Shown in pieces: positions 17,140 to 25,373 of a stretch of DNA of 64,000 nt. The notes beneath the pieces were generated by a model. The model had not been told where the DNA came from and searched no databases. It saw nothing but the letters and a program-made list of their open reading frames with translations. Each line of letters starts with the position of its first letter. The stretch's first letter is position 1. A program made the position numbers and the translations under genes. The stretch is from an uncultured Acidimicrobiales bacterium (GTDB lineage Bacteria > Actinomycetota > Acidimicrobiia > Acidimicrobiales > SZUA-35), in contig CALKZY010000018.1 of NCBI GenBank assembly GCA_938002965.1, positions 124,001-188,000 of the forward strand, read 5' to 3'.

Positions 17140-18926
17140 CCTAGCGAGACCGTCCTGGCCACCGAACCGGCGTGATGGCTTGATCGGGTAAGGGGACTTG
17201 CCTCGACGTGTGGAAGCCCGATGTCGCGTTCACCGATTTCTTTAAGTTCGGCAAACTCCCCGGGGGTCCACCACCGAGCGATTGGAAGGTGGTTCGAGGT
17301 CGGCCGCAAATACTGCCCGATGGTGACGATGCTCACCCCGACGGCGTGCAAGTCAGCCATCGTGGAGACAACCTCGTCGCGGGTCTCGCCCATCCCAAGG
17401 ATGATCCCCGACTTGGTGGTCGCCCGCTGCTCGGCCGCCCTGGCAAGGACCGTCAGACTGCGGGCGTAGCCAGCGGAGGGCCTGACGGCTCGCTGCAGAC
17501 GAGCCGTGGTCTCGATGTTGTGATTGAAGATGTCGGGTGAGGACTCGCAAACAGTTCTGACCGACGTCTCGTTTCCGGCGAAGTCGGAGACCAGCACCTC
17601 GATTCCCGCCGACGGTGTCCGTTGACGAATAGCCGAGACAGTCCGGGCCACAAGTCCCGCACCACCGTCCGCAAGATCGTCGCGTGCGACCATTGTCAAC
17701 ACGGCAAAACTGAGATCAAGATCGTGAACCGCTTGGGCGATACGCTCCGACTCGGCCTCATCGACTTCGTTAGGCTTGCGGGTGTCGACTAGACAAAACC
17801 CGCAGGCTCGGGTGCATCGCTCGCCCAGCAGCATGAACGTCGCGGTCCCTTCGTTCCAGCAGTCGAAGATGTTGGGGCAACCGGCCTCCTCACACACGGT
17901 GTGGAGATCGAGTTGGCGCGACACCTTCTTGAGCCGCCGATAGTTCTCGCCGGTCTGGACCTTGACCTTCATCCAATCCGGTTTGCGGGTGGCCAGTTCC
18001 ATCCCGCCGGTCACCCCGGCTTCAGTGAGTCGTCGCCCAAGGCGTACCGGCACTCCACTCGGTGCCTCGGCGGCCTCGTTGGAGGAAGGACCAGGTCCGC
18101 TGCCTGGCGGCGAAGGTTCTCCAGGCCCGAGGCCTTGTGAAAACGGCGACAAATCTGAAACAGCAGTACGAAACACTACGTTGCTGGTTTCAACCGCCAT
18201 CGGCGTCGCGTTGGCCGACTCCTCGCCACTGTGTTCCCGGGCGCCAGTCAAGGCACGAGACATGTGTTTGGCCACTAGGCCGACAAGCTGTTCCAAGTCC
18301 ACATTGACGCCCTCGGCGGTCAGCGAAGTGACGGCCTTATCAGCTATTCCGCATGGAACGATCTTGTCGAACCAGGTGAGGTCAACGTCGTTGTTGAGCG
18401 CAAACCCATGCATTGTTCGTCGACGCTGCAGCCGCACGCCTACGGCGGCGATTTTCCTGGGCGTTGCCCCGTCGGCCTCGATCCAAACACCCGGTTCGCC
18501 TTTCACGCGGCCGCCGCTCAAACCGAGCTCGGCCAAAACAGCGATCAACCCGTCCTCGATGGACGAGACATAGGCCGCGGTGTCGGCCAAGCCGCCGCCG
18601 CGTTTGCCCGGCGCTGTCAGAATTGGATAGCCGACAAGCTGACCCGGACCATGGAACGTGACGTCACCGCCGCGATCGGCTTCAAGAATCGGTGCACCCA
18701 ACTCGCTCACGCCGGTTGTCAGGCTCGGGTAGGGACGTATCTCATCGCCAGTTCGAGACGCCGCTCCTCTGCGCCCAATGGTGTAGACCGGTGGGTGCTC
18801 TAGGAGCAGCAGATGATTGTGAGCCCCGGCGTGGAGCCGACGCTGCAGATCCCATGCCTCGTTGTAGGCAACACGGCCCAGCCAGCGCACTCGCAACGTG
18901 TCGCTGATGGGGCCGGCTGCCGTCAT
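17136..18926 (-). CDS. lipB-lipA: LipB-LipA fusion: octanoyltransferase and lipoyl synthase in one polypeptide
   Basis: A 596-residue protein. Residues 1-228 are LipB, with GGDVTFHGPGQLVGYPIL, the lysine in RKIAAVGV (Lys159) and the catalytic Cys192 in IVPCGIADK. Residues 229-308 form a Pro/Gly/Ser-rich linker. From about 309 comes complete LipA, a radical-SAM enzyme with the auxiliary-cluster cysteines CEEAGCPNIFDC (345, 350, 356), the SAM-cluster motif CTRACGFC (371, 375, 378) and the terminal RSS. Together these domains load octanoate on apo-lipoyl proteins and insert two sulfurs. The ATG lies 2 bp after the E2 stop, so the fusion is co-transcribed with its own substrate. A TTG at 18932 is an alternative start. 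An internal ATG before RKPDW could also yield free LipA. Confidence 0.93.
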   Translation of the reverse strand: MTAAGPISDTLRVRWLGRVAYNEAWDLQRRLHAGAHNHLLLLEHPPVYTIGRRGAASRTGDEIRPYPSLTTGVSELGAPILEADRGGDVTFHGPGQLVGYPILTAPGKRGGGLADTAAYVSSIEDGLIAVLAELGLSGGRVKGEPGVWIEADGATPRKIAAVGVRLQRRRTMHGFALNNDVDLTWFDKIVPCGIADKAVTSLTAEGVNVDLEQLVGLVAKHMSRALTGAREHSGEESANATPMAVETSNVVFRTAVSDLSPFSQGLGPGEPSPPGSGPGPSSNEAAEAPSGVPVRLGRRLTEAGVTGGMELATRKPDWMKVKVQTGENYRRLKKVSRQLDLHTVCEEAGCPNIFDCWNEGTATFMLLGERCTRACGFCLVDTRKPNEVDEAESERIAQAVHDLDLSFAVLTMVARDDLADGGAGLVARTVSAIRQRTPSAGIEVLVSDFAGNETSVRTVCESSPDIFNHNIETTARLQRAVRPSAGYARSLTVLARAAEQRATTKSGIILGMGETRDEVVSTMADLHAVGVSIVTIGQYLRPTSNHLPIARWWTPGEFAELKEIGERDIGLPHVEASPLTRSSHHAGSVARTVSLG

Positions 18927-18928
18927 GG

Positions 18929-20374
18929 TCAAGTCAGCTCCGGCTCCCAGTCACGGGTCTCGATGATCTCTTTGACCCGTGCCAGGAAGGCAGCGGCATA
19001 GGCGCCGTCGATAGCTCGATGATCCCAAGCCATAGCCAGAACACCGACCGAGTGAATAGCGATGGACTCGTTGCCGAAGTCATCTTCAACCACCACCGGC
19101 TTCCGCTTGACTGCGTCGGTGGACAGAATTGCCACCTGCGGCTGATTGATGATCGGGAACTGCATCATGGTGCCGTAGGCACCGGCGTTTGTCAGGGTGA
19201 AGGTTCCACCTGTCAACTCGTCCGGCGACAGTTGCTTGGATCGAGCCCGGGTGGCCAGGTCCTTGATGTCACGGGCGATGGACCGCATGCGTTTGCCGTC
19301 GGCGTCGCGAACGACCGGGGCAAGCAGACCTTGGAAGTCCAAGTCGACGGCCACGGCCACGTTGACATAGTTGTGAACGATCAGCTCCCTGTCCCCAACG
19401 GATGCGTTCAGATGGGGATACTCGCGAAGAGCATCGATTGTTGCCCGAGTGATGAACGGGAGATAGGTGAGGCTGAAGCCCTCTTGAGCCTTGAAGTCAG
19501 CACCATGGCGGGTACGAACCTGCTCGACACTTTCGTAGTCGATCTCAATAGCTGTCAGTGTGTGCGGGGCCACGGTTTTGGACATCACCATGTGCTCACC
19601 GGTACGGATTCGGATGTTCGACAGAGGCACGACGACATCGCGGATACCGGCCTCGGAGGCAGGAACAGGAGCGGCGCTGGGGGCGGCCACCGGAGCGGAG
19701 GCGGCGGCAGGCTGTGGAGGCGGCGGGGATGCGGCCGCGGCAACCGGGGCCTGGGGGGCCGGAGCCGGGACCTCGGTCGGCGCCGAAGTCAGTTTGTTGC
19801 CCTCGATGTACCGCTGAACGTCATCTCGACTAATACGTCCACCCAGACCCGTGCCTTCAATCTGGCTCGGGTCGATCTTGTATTCGCTGATCAGCCTGCG
19901 CACAACCGGGGAAAGGACCATCGATGCCGCCGACGACGACTCAGTCGCCACCGGCTCGGCAGCGGGCGCAGCAGCAGGGGCCGGCGCCGGGGCAGGAGTC
20001 GGAGCAGGCGCCGGTGCAGGGGCAGGAGCAGGAGCAGGAGCAGGCGCAGGCGCCTGTACCGTCTCGGCAGCGGCCGGAGCGGGATCCGGTGCAGGCGGTT
20101 CTTCGGACGCCGGTGTCGGATCAGCAACCGGCGCAGCACCGCCATCACCAAGGACAGCCAACACGGTTCCAACTTCGACCGTTTCGCCTTCCGGAACCAG
20201 GATCTCGGTGAGGGTGCCAGCCGCTGGCGATGGCACCTCTGAGTCGACTTTGTCGGTGGAAACTTCGAACAGGACCTCGTCCTGGGCGACGGTGTCACCA
20301 ATGGACTTGAACCATCGGGTGATGGTGCCTTCGGTTACGGTCTCTCCGAGCTGGGGCATCTCGACTTGGGCCAC
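18929..20374 (-). CDS. Dihydrolipoyllysine acyltransferase, E2 of a 2-oxoacid dehydrogenase complex
   Basis: A 481-residue protein from a GTG start. One lipoyl domain (1-78) carries the modified lysine in STDKVDSEV (Lys42). A long Ala-Pro linker follows (about 80-145), then the peripheral subunit-binding domain (VVRRLISEYKIDPSQIEGTGLGGRISRDDV), a second Ala/Pro linker, and the catalytic domain with the active-site WDHRAIDGA (His452). It could be the pyruvate-complex E2 (the AceE gene is 5 kb away) or the 2-oxoglutarate E2, called sucB in related genomes; sequence alone does not decide. E3 is encoded upstream and LipB-LipA downstream, so the cluster makes and lipoylates the complex. Confidence 0.92.
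   Translation of the reverse strand: MAQVEMPQLGETVTEGTITRWFKSIGDTVAQDEVLFEVSTDKVDSEVPSPAAGTLTEILVPEGETVEVGTVLAVLGDGGAAPVADPTPASEEPPAPDPAPAAAETVQAPAPAPAPAPAPAPAPAPTPAPAPAPAAAPAAEPVATESSSAASMVLSPVVRRLISEYKIDPSQIEGTGLGGRISRDDVQRYIEGNKLTSAPTEVPAPAPQAPVAAAASPPPPQPAAASAPVAAPSAAPVPASEAGIRDVVVPLSNIRIRTGEHMVMSKTVAPHTLTAIEIDYESVEQVRTRHGADFKAQEGFSLTYLPFITRATIDALREYPHLNASVGDRELIVHNYVNVAVAVDLDFQGLLAPVVRDADGKRMRSIARDIKDLATRARSKQLSPDELTGGTFTLTNAGAYGTMMQFPIINQPQVAILSTDAVKRKPVVVEDDFGNESIAIHSVGVLAMAWDHRAIDGAYAAAFLARVKEIIETRDWEPELT
19968..20054. repeat. Low-complexity Ala-Pro codon repeat inside the E2 gene
   Basis: Imperfect 6-bp repeats (GGAGCA/GGTGCA/GGCGCC on the plus strand) encode the flexible Ala-Pro linker that lets the lipoyl domain swing between active sites. 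The tract is prone to length change by slippage. Confidence 0.8.
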
Positions 20375-20425
20375 TGGCTGCTAACTCCTACGAAACAAAT
20401 GAGGTGGATGGATGTGTTCGAAATT

Positions 20426-20452
20426 CACTATCGATAGGTGTGGATTGTGTAG
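20426..20452. promoter_or_regulatory. Possible operator upstream of the E2-lipBA unit, resembling the suf motif
   Basis: The text CACTATCGATAG followed after 5 bp by GATTGTGTA resembles the suf-promoter motif (CACTACGTAG...ATTGTGTA) but with a wider palindrome and a longer spacer. It lies in the 93-bp gap between the E3 and E2 genes, about 50 bp before the E2 start. The similarity is partial and could be chance. Confidence 0.25.
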
Positions 20453-20467
20453 ATGTCGCTGCCGGCG

Positions 20468-21898
20468 TCAGCCATGAAGTGACCGACCGGTCAGCGCCAA
20501 CACACTTTCGCCAAAGAGTTCGCTCATGGTCGGGTGTGGCTGGATGAACTGGGCTACTTCGTCAACCGTAGCCTCCCAGTTGACGGCCAGGTAACCCTGA
20601 CCGAGCTGTTCAGTAACCCAGGGACCGACCATGTGCACGCCCAGGATGCGACCGCCGGTTCCGTCAGCCCGTTTCTCTGCGATGATCTTGACTAAGCCAT
20701 CGGTTTCACCGACGATCATTGCCCGCCCGTTTCCGGCGAATCGATGCTTGGATACCACGACATCGAAACCGGCTTCCTTCGCCGATTCTTCCGAGTGGCC
20801 GGCAAAGGCCACCTCCGGATGGCAGTAGATGCACCATGGCACCTTGTCGTATTCAATTGGGACGGCGGCCTCACCCAGGATGTCGGTGATGGCGAGCATG
20901 CCTTCAGCGAACCCAATGTGAGCCAGTTGTGCAGTATTGATCACGTCGCCTGTGGCCCAAACGTTTACCTGTCGGGTACGGCAGTTCTGATCAACTTCGA
21001 TGAATCCCCGCTGGTCCACCGTGACGTCTGTGCTTTCGAGCCCTAGGGTGTCCGATGCCGGACGTCGTCCCACCGACATGACAACGGTGTCTGCGGTCAA
21101 CGATTCTCCGTCGCCGAAGAACACCGTCACTCCGTCGGGCCCGGTTTCTTGCCCGGTGACGGCAACACCGGTCTTGATCTCGATGTCGCGCCGCTTGAAC
21201 GATCGCTCGACCACTTTGGTGACATCCAGATCACAGCCGGGCAGGATCTTCGGCATGTATTCAAGAATAGTGACCGATGTCCCGAGGTCGCTCATCATCG
21301 ACGCGAACTCACACCCGATGGCCCCTCCACCGATCACGATGGCCGAGGATGGCAGCTCCGGAATTGACAGCAGCTCATCGGACGTGACGATCTTCTCGCC
21401 GTCGATGGGGAATCCGTCCAGGCTCTTGGTCAATGAACCGGCGGCCAGGATCACGTTGTCGGCCGTCAGTTCGACGTTGCCTGACTCCCCTCCCGAAATA
21501 GCCACCGCATGAGGCGGGCTGCCACCACCGACGAGGCGTCCGGTACCATCAAAAACAGTGACTTTACGGCGCTTGAGGAGGCCTGCTAGCCCGCCGACCA
21601 ATTGGTCGACAATCCCCTGCTTCCTTCCTAGCGTCTTGGCCCACTCAATGCCCAAAGGCTGCACGTTCACGCCGAATTGTTCTGCGTGTTGAACCGTGCG
21701 AAACACGCTCGCCGTTTCCAGCAGCTCCTTGGCCGGAATGCAGCCAACGTTAAGGCACGTGCCGCCAAGCTTGTTGTGTTCGACCAAGGCGATGTTCAGC
21801 CCAGCTGAGGCGCCATAGAGAGCAGCGGCGTAACCAGCCGGGCCTCCTCCAACGACAACTACCTCAAAGTGGCGATCAGAGACTTGTTGATCAGAAAT
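20468..21898 (-). CDS. lpdA: Dihydrolipoamide dehydrogenase (E3)
   Basis: About 476 residues. FAD-binding Rossmann motif VVVVGGGPAGYAAALYGASAG, redox-active disulfide GGTCLNVGCIP (Cys48, Cys53), NAD-binding IVIGGGAIGCEFASM, FAD motif VWATGDV, and the C-terminal catalytic HPTMSELFGE. The enzyme reoxidises dihydrolipoyl groups of E2 using NAD+. The start is unusual: a strong GGAGG sits 8 bp before an ATT codon (21898) at the natural domain boundary, whereas the GTG at 21907 lies directly on that Shine-Dalgarno and a TTG at 21955 has none. I therefore favour ATT, with the others possible. It is upstream of the E2 gene on the same strand. Confidence 0.92.
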   Translation of the reverse strand: MSDQQVSDRHFEVVVVGGGPAGYAAALYGASAGLNIALVEHNKLGGTCLNVGCIPAKELLETASVFRTVQHAEQFGVNVQPLGIEWAKTLGRKQGIVDQLVGGLAGLLKRRKVTVFDGTGRLVGGGSPPHAVAISGGESGNVELTADNVILAAGSLTKSLDGFPIDGEKIVTSDELLSIPELPSSAIVIGGGAIGCEFASMMSDLGTSVTILEYMPKILPGCDLDVTKVVERSFKRRDIEIKTGVAVTGQETGPDGVTVFFGDGESLTADTVVMSVGRRPASDTLGLESTDVTVDQRGFIEVDQNCRTRQVNVWATGDVINTAQLAHIGFAEGMLAITDILGEAAVPIEYDKVPWCIYCHPEVAFAGHSEESAKEAGFDVVVSKHRFAGNGRAMIVGETDGLVKIIAEKRADGTGGRILGVHMVGPWVTEQLGQGYLAVNWEATVDEVAQFIQPHPTMSELFGESVLALTGRSLHG

Positions 21899-22057
21899 GG
21901 GAAGCACCTCCGCAGAGTCGTACGGGTGGAGCTTAGCCGATTGACCCCAAAGCAATGACCAATGCCGCCACCGACGTGGCGGGAGTCACGATGGCGTAAC
22001 ACCAACGTCCGAACAAGCTCCCAACCGACGGTCAAATCAGCTGCCGCGCCGACGGTG

Positions 22058-22204
22058 TCAGCGCACCATCAACAGCTGAACGGCAAAGGCGGCAAGGATG
22101 GCGATGCCACACACCAACGACAGCAGCAACAACATTCTGGTGCTCACGGTCTCGGACTCTATCGCCCGGTAGCGAGAGCCGCAGCCAATGGCGTTCGACC
22201 GCAT
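22058..22204 (-). CDS. Possible small single-span membrane protein
   Basis: A 48-codon frame that ends with a clean hydrophobic helix, MLLLLSLVCGIAILAAFAVQ, and a positively charged end (LLMVR). An internal GTG at 22147 would give a 29-residue form consisting of little but the helix. The ribosome-binding site is weak. It lies upstream of the E3 gene on the same strand with a gap of about 160 bp. Supported only by the hydrophobic pattern. Confidence 0.35.
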   Translation of the reverse strand: MRSNAIGCGSRYRAIESETVSTRMLLLLSLVCGIAILAAFAVQLLMVR

Positions 22205-22396
22205 CCGCGATGACGCCGAGGACGTACAACCACATGTCGTCTTCTATCGATCTGGCTGATGACCATCGATTGACCCCCGGAGATTGGACTCACCACCTAG
22301 AATCGTGGGCACACCCGCCACCTCTGACCTCGGCACGGCGTTGTCTGTGCGCGGCTGACACAACTACGGGCCTGTCAGGGCTCCCAAGGACCATTC

Positions 22397-23302
22397 ATGG
22401 ACATCGCCATTACCGGATCAAGCGGACTTATCGGCTCGGCTCTTCGAGACGAACTCACCCGAACGGGTCACCGCCCGATTCGGGTAGTACGGCGACCGCC
22501 AAAGTCGGGAGCAGATGAGATTCAATGGGACCCGGCCACTGGGCAGATCGATGCCGAGTCGCTGGAAGGCGTTGATGCCGTGGTCAACCTGGCGGGCGCC
22601 GGCATCGGCGATAGCCGCTGGACCGACAAGTACCGTTCGCTGGTCGTCTCAAGCCGGGTGGACGGAACGTCTCTCTTGGCGTCGACTTTGGCTTCGTTGA
22701 AGGCGCCACCGGCAGTATTCGCTTCCGGCTCGGCTATCGGCATCTACGGATCTCGAGGAGACGAGGAGCTGACCGAAGCCAGCAGGCGAGGTGAGGGCTT
22801 TCTGGCCGACCTGTGCAAGGACTGGGAAGCGGCCGCTCAACCGGCCGCCGACAGCGGCATTCGGACAGTCTTCCTACGGACTGGCATTGTCCTGTCACCA
22901 GATGGTGGTGCCATGGGTAAGCTTCTGCCGCTGTTTAAGCTCGGTGTCGGGGGCAAGTTCGGTTCAGGCGACCAGTACATGTCGTGGATCAGCATCGATG
23001 ACATGGTGGGCGCCGTTGTCCACCTCCTTGGTAACGACGACGCCTCCGGGGCCTACAACGTGACAGCTCCCAATCCGGTAACTAATGGCGATTTCACCAA
23101 GTCGCTGGGGGAAGCCGTCAATCGGCCAGCATTCGTACCGGTGCCGTCGTTCGGTCCCCGCTTACTCCTCGGCCGCGACAGGGCCGACGCGTTGCTTTTT
23201 GATAGCGCACGAGTCCTTCCTGAACGGTTGCTCGGTGGCGGGTACCGCTTTGACCATGCCGACATCGATTCCGCCCTGGCCGACATTCTTGGTGAGAGGT
23301 AG
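22397..23302 (+). CDS. TIGR01777-type NAD-dependent epimerase/dehydratase (YfcH-like)
   Basis: A 301-residue protein. It has an N-terminal Rossmann motif (ITGSSGLIGSALRDEL) and the family marker VNLAGAGIGDSRWT. Also present are SGSAIGIYGSRGDEELTE (with the usual YG in place of a classical YxxxK), FLRTGIVLSPDGGAMGKLLPLFKLGVGGKFGSG and SWISIDDM. The C-terminal DUF1731 region ends in PERLLGGGYRFDHADIDSALADIL. The biochemical role of the family is poorly defined; some relatives affect cell division or cell shape. It is followed after 2 bp by the SRPBCC protein, a pairing that also occurs as a fusion in other organisms as far as I recall. Confidence 0.88.
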   Translation: MDIAITGSSGLIGSALRDELTRTGHRPIRVVRRPPKSGADEIQWDPATGQIDAESLEGVDAVVNLAGAGIGDSRWTDKYRSLVVSSRVDGTSLLASTLASLKAPPAVFASGSAIGIYGSRGDEELTEASRRGEGFLADLCKDWEAAAQPAADSGIRTVFLRTGIVLSPDGGAMGKLLPLFKLGVGGKFGSGDQYMSWISIDDMVGAVVHLLGNDDASGAYNVTAPNPVTNGDFTKSLGEAVNRPAFVPVPSFGPRLLLGRDRADALLFDSARVLPERLLGGGYRFDHADIDSALADILGER

Positions 23303-23304
23303 CT

Positions 23305-23757
23305 GTGACCGACAAACGAACTAACAGAGACCGGCAGGTCTCGGTCACCAAAGCCATCCGGGCCGGAGCTGGCGTCATCTTTGACCTTCTCGCCGACCCG
23401 GCCAGCCATCATCTCATAGATGGTTCCGAGACTGTCGTCAAGAGTGCATCGTCCGATCCGGGACGTCTCTCCTTGGGAGCGCGCTTCGGGATGGAAATGA
23501 AACTTGTAGTGCCGTACAAGATAAGTAACGAAGTTGTGGAGTTCGAGGAGAACCGACTAATCGCATGGCGTCATTTCGGCAACCACATCTGGCGGTACGA
23601 ACTTGAGCCGCTGTCAGACAGCGAGACTCAGGTAACCGAGACATTCGACTGGGGTTCCGCCCGTCTCCCGGTGTTCTACGAATTGGTCGGCTACCCCGAT
23701 CGGCACGTCGTAAACATGACCAAGACACTCGAACGACTGGCCTCGGTCGTCGAGTAG
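23305..23757 (+). CDS. SRPBCC-family (polyketide cyclase/START-like) protein
   Basis: A 150-residue single-domain protein from a GTG start two bases after the previous stop. The SRPBCC pattern is visible: AGVIFDLLADPASHHLIDGS near the N-terminus, the helix-grip strands LGARFGMEMKL, YKISNEVVEFEENRLIAWRHFG, TQVTETFDWGSARLP, and the C-terminal helix NMTKTLERLA. The fold encloses a hydrophobic cavity that binds lipids or small aromatic ligands. The ligand is unknown. It is the second gene of an operon with the epimerase. Confidence 0.82.
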   Translation: MTDKRTNRDRQVSVTKAIRAGAGVIFDLLADPASHHLIDGSETVVKSASSDPGRLSLGARFGMEMKLVVPYKISNEVVEFEENRLIAWRHFGNHIWRYELEPLSDSETQVTETFDWGSARLPVFYELVGYPDRHVVNMTKTLERLASVVE

Positions 23758-24083
23758 CGACTGACGGTCACTGCTAAATCGATAGCCGCTGATGTGTTTC
23801 TACAAGCATGTTGATGGGAAATCTTGCTCATATTCAAGAAAATCTGCCACCGATCAACGATCATAAGCGTCACATACATGTGAGACATCGAAAGTTCGTG
23901 GCTCTGTCCGTTAGATCAAGCTGAGGGACAGGGGATGGGACCAACGGATTCAACGATGTCGAGAGACGCAGTTCCGGTTGCCTCTAGAGACCATCTTGGA
24001 CCTGCGGAACCACCAACGGGAAGTGCCTTGGGTGGCACATCTTGAACTAGTTGCAGGCGTAAGGAAAGGCCGTGGGAGAGAAT
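23758..24083. other. AT-richer intergenic stretch with weak features only
   Basis: These 326 bp are noticeably less GC-rich than the surroundings. They contain a short inverted repeat (CACATacATGTG near 23872-23883). A possible 36-codon frame starts at the ATG at 23935 behind GAGGGACAGGGG and ends at 24045; its translation is hydrophilic and unremarkable. I see no terminator or tRNA. It may simply hold the promoter for the following gene. Confidence 0.3.
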
Positions 24084-24434
24084 ATGTTCGGCGCGGTAGA
24101 ACAACCAGTAGTAGGAAGCCAAAGGGTGCGTAATGTCGCACCTGGCCAAGACGTCCGAAAGATGAGCCGAGAGTGGTCATCATTGGCGCTGATAGAACCC
24201 GGTGATCAACTGGGCGACCGTCTCCGCTACGAATCGGAAGCAGTCTGTCGATCCATTCTTGGCGTTTCCGACGACGCATCGTGGGAGCAGATCTGCGAAG
24301 CCCACGCACGCCTGGTTGCCGACATGACCCCAGGTCCGAAGGCCGACCATCAGCGGGTCACACTTGCATTGGCCATGCTTGATGAGGCGAACCTGGCGTT
24401 CGCGTCATTGCAGCGACAAGCCGCCGTGGCCTGA
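24084..24434 (+). CDS. Small protein with a J-domain-like helical core, unknown function
   Basis: A 116-residue protein from the ATG at 24084, which follows GGGAGAGA; a GTG at 24072 with its own AGGAAAGG is also possible. The C-terminal half (SILGVSDDASWEQICEAHARLVADMTPG...LAMLDEANLAFASLQ) follows the helix pattern of a DnaJ J-domain, in which a 'LGV...a.W..I..A.R.L....HPD' segment is followed by 'A...lneAya.L'. The HPD signature itself is absent (MTPG in its place), so stimulation of DnaK is not expected. It converges with the RNase HI fusion gene. Confidence 0.55.
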   Translation: MFGAVEQPVVGSQRVRNVAPGQDVRKMSREWSSLALIEPGDQLGDRLRYESEAVCRSILGVSDDASWEQICEAHARLVADMTPGPKADHQRVTLALAMLDEANLAFASLQRQAAVA

Positions 24435-24443
24435 ACCCAGGCA

Positions 24444-25373
24444 CTATCCGCAATCGTCAGGCGGACTCATCACGGCTAGGCCATCTTCATCCAGCCGGTC
24501 GGCAAGTGGCGTGTCGTTGACCACAATCGCGCCAGCGACCGAACCGGTCAAGTAGAGATTTCTTGTCTTGAGCGCGTTGACCACGTCCGACCGCTCAAGG
24601 TCCATGTCCACCACCCAGCTGGCTGCTCGCAAGGCGGCTTCAAAACGTTGACGCATTCCTGGAGACCAGCTCTGAGCCGGATCGGCGAACGGCACCACAA
24701 CGCCAAGGGGAATCTTGCGGGCCAAAGCCAGCTCGCCTCCGAACAGTTCCGCACCTCTCCTAAGGCCGGAGATGACGATGTCGGTAGCGGGGTCGAGGCC
24801 TCCAACCGTGCGCTCCAACCAGTCCTGTTGGCCACTGGTCAGCTCTCGGGCGCCGAGTATGACAACAGCTCGCTCGCTTACCCAAGGCACATCGACATCG
24901 GCAACAATTTCAGCTACAGAAGCAACCGCCGTAGACCCCTTAGCGCCACGGATCCGGTCGACTTCGGCGACAGCCATGGCATCCACAACGTCGTTCATCT
25001 TGTCGCCGGAATGACCCTTGACCCACGTGAACTGGAGTTCATCTCGTCGCTCCAAGAAGTGGGCAACAACGGGTTCCCACAAGTCTCGGTTGGCAACAGG
25101 TTTGCGATTCGAGTTCCGCCAATCACGCTTGAGCCAGCCGTCGTACCAACGATCGTTGAAGCACTTCACGACATAGGTGGAGTCAGAAACAATTTCCACC
25201 GGTCCGGTGACGGTATCAAGGGCTTTCAAAACCGCGGTGAGTTCCATCCGTTGGTTGGTGGTGTCGGCATCGCTACCTGAATCGGATCGACCCCCGTCGA
25301 TAGCCCAAGCCCATCCACCGGGTCCAGGGTTTCCCGAGCAGGCACCATCGGTGTACACGACACTTCTCTTCAC
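24444..25373 (-). CDS. RNase HI fused to a C-terminal SLOG-like (YpsA/DUF1273-type) domain
   Basis: A 309-residue protein; the GTG at 25373 follows GGAGAAAGG and fits the usual RNase HI opening (RSVVYTDGACSGNPGPGG). Catalytic residues are all present: Asp9, Glu44, Asp64, Asp131, with His121 in VKGHSGD. This part should cut RNA in RNA-DNA hybrids. After a linker (142-165), residues 168-287 show AVVILGARELTSG, DIVISGLRRGAELFGGELALARKIPLGVVVPFADPAQSW and TRNLYLTGSVAGAIVV. These resemble the nucleotide-binding SLOG fold of YpsA, where a 'SGgalGvD..aaevAl...ip...v.PF..q..kW' pattern and an 'RN..m...aD..iav' motif recur. The second assignment is by eye and less certain. Confidence 0.8.
   Translation of the reverse strand: MKRSVVYTDGACSGNPGPGGWAWAIDGGRSDSGSDADTTNQRMELTAVLKALDTVTGPVEIVSDSTYVVKCFNDRWYDGWLKRDWRNSNRKPVANRDLWEPVVAHFLERRDELQFTWVKGHSGDKMNDVVDAMAVAEVDRIRGAKGSTAVASVAEIVADVDVPWVSERAVVILGARELTSGQQDWLERTVGGLDPATDIVISGLRRGAELFGGELALARKIPLGVVVPFADPAQSWSPGMRQRFEAALRAASWVVDMDLERSDVVNALKTRNLYLTGSVAGAIVVNDTPLADRLDEDGLAVMSPPDDCG

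Noticed and set aside
19851-20384. Long plus-strand frames rich in Gly/Ala/Arg across the E2 gene.
   Set aside because: They are the opposite-strand reading of the Ala-Pro linker, an effect of biased base composition.
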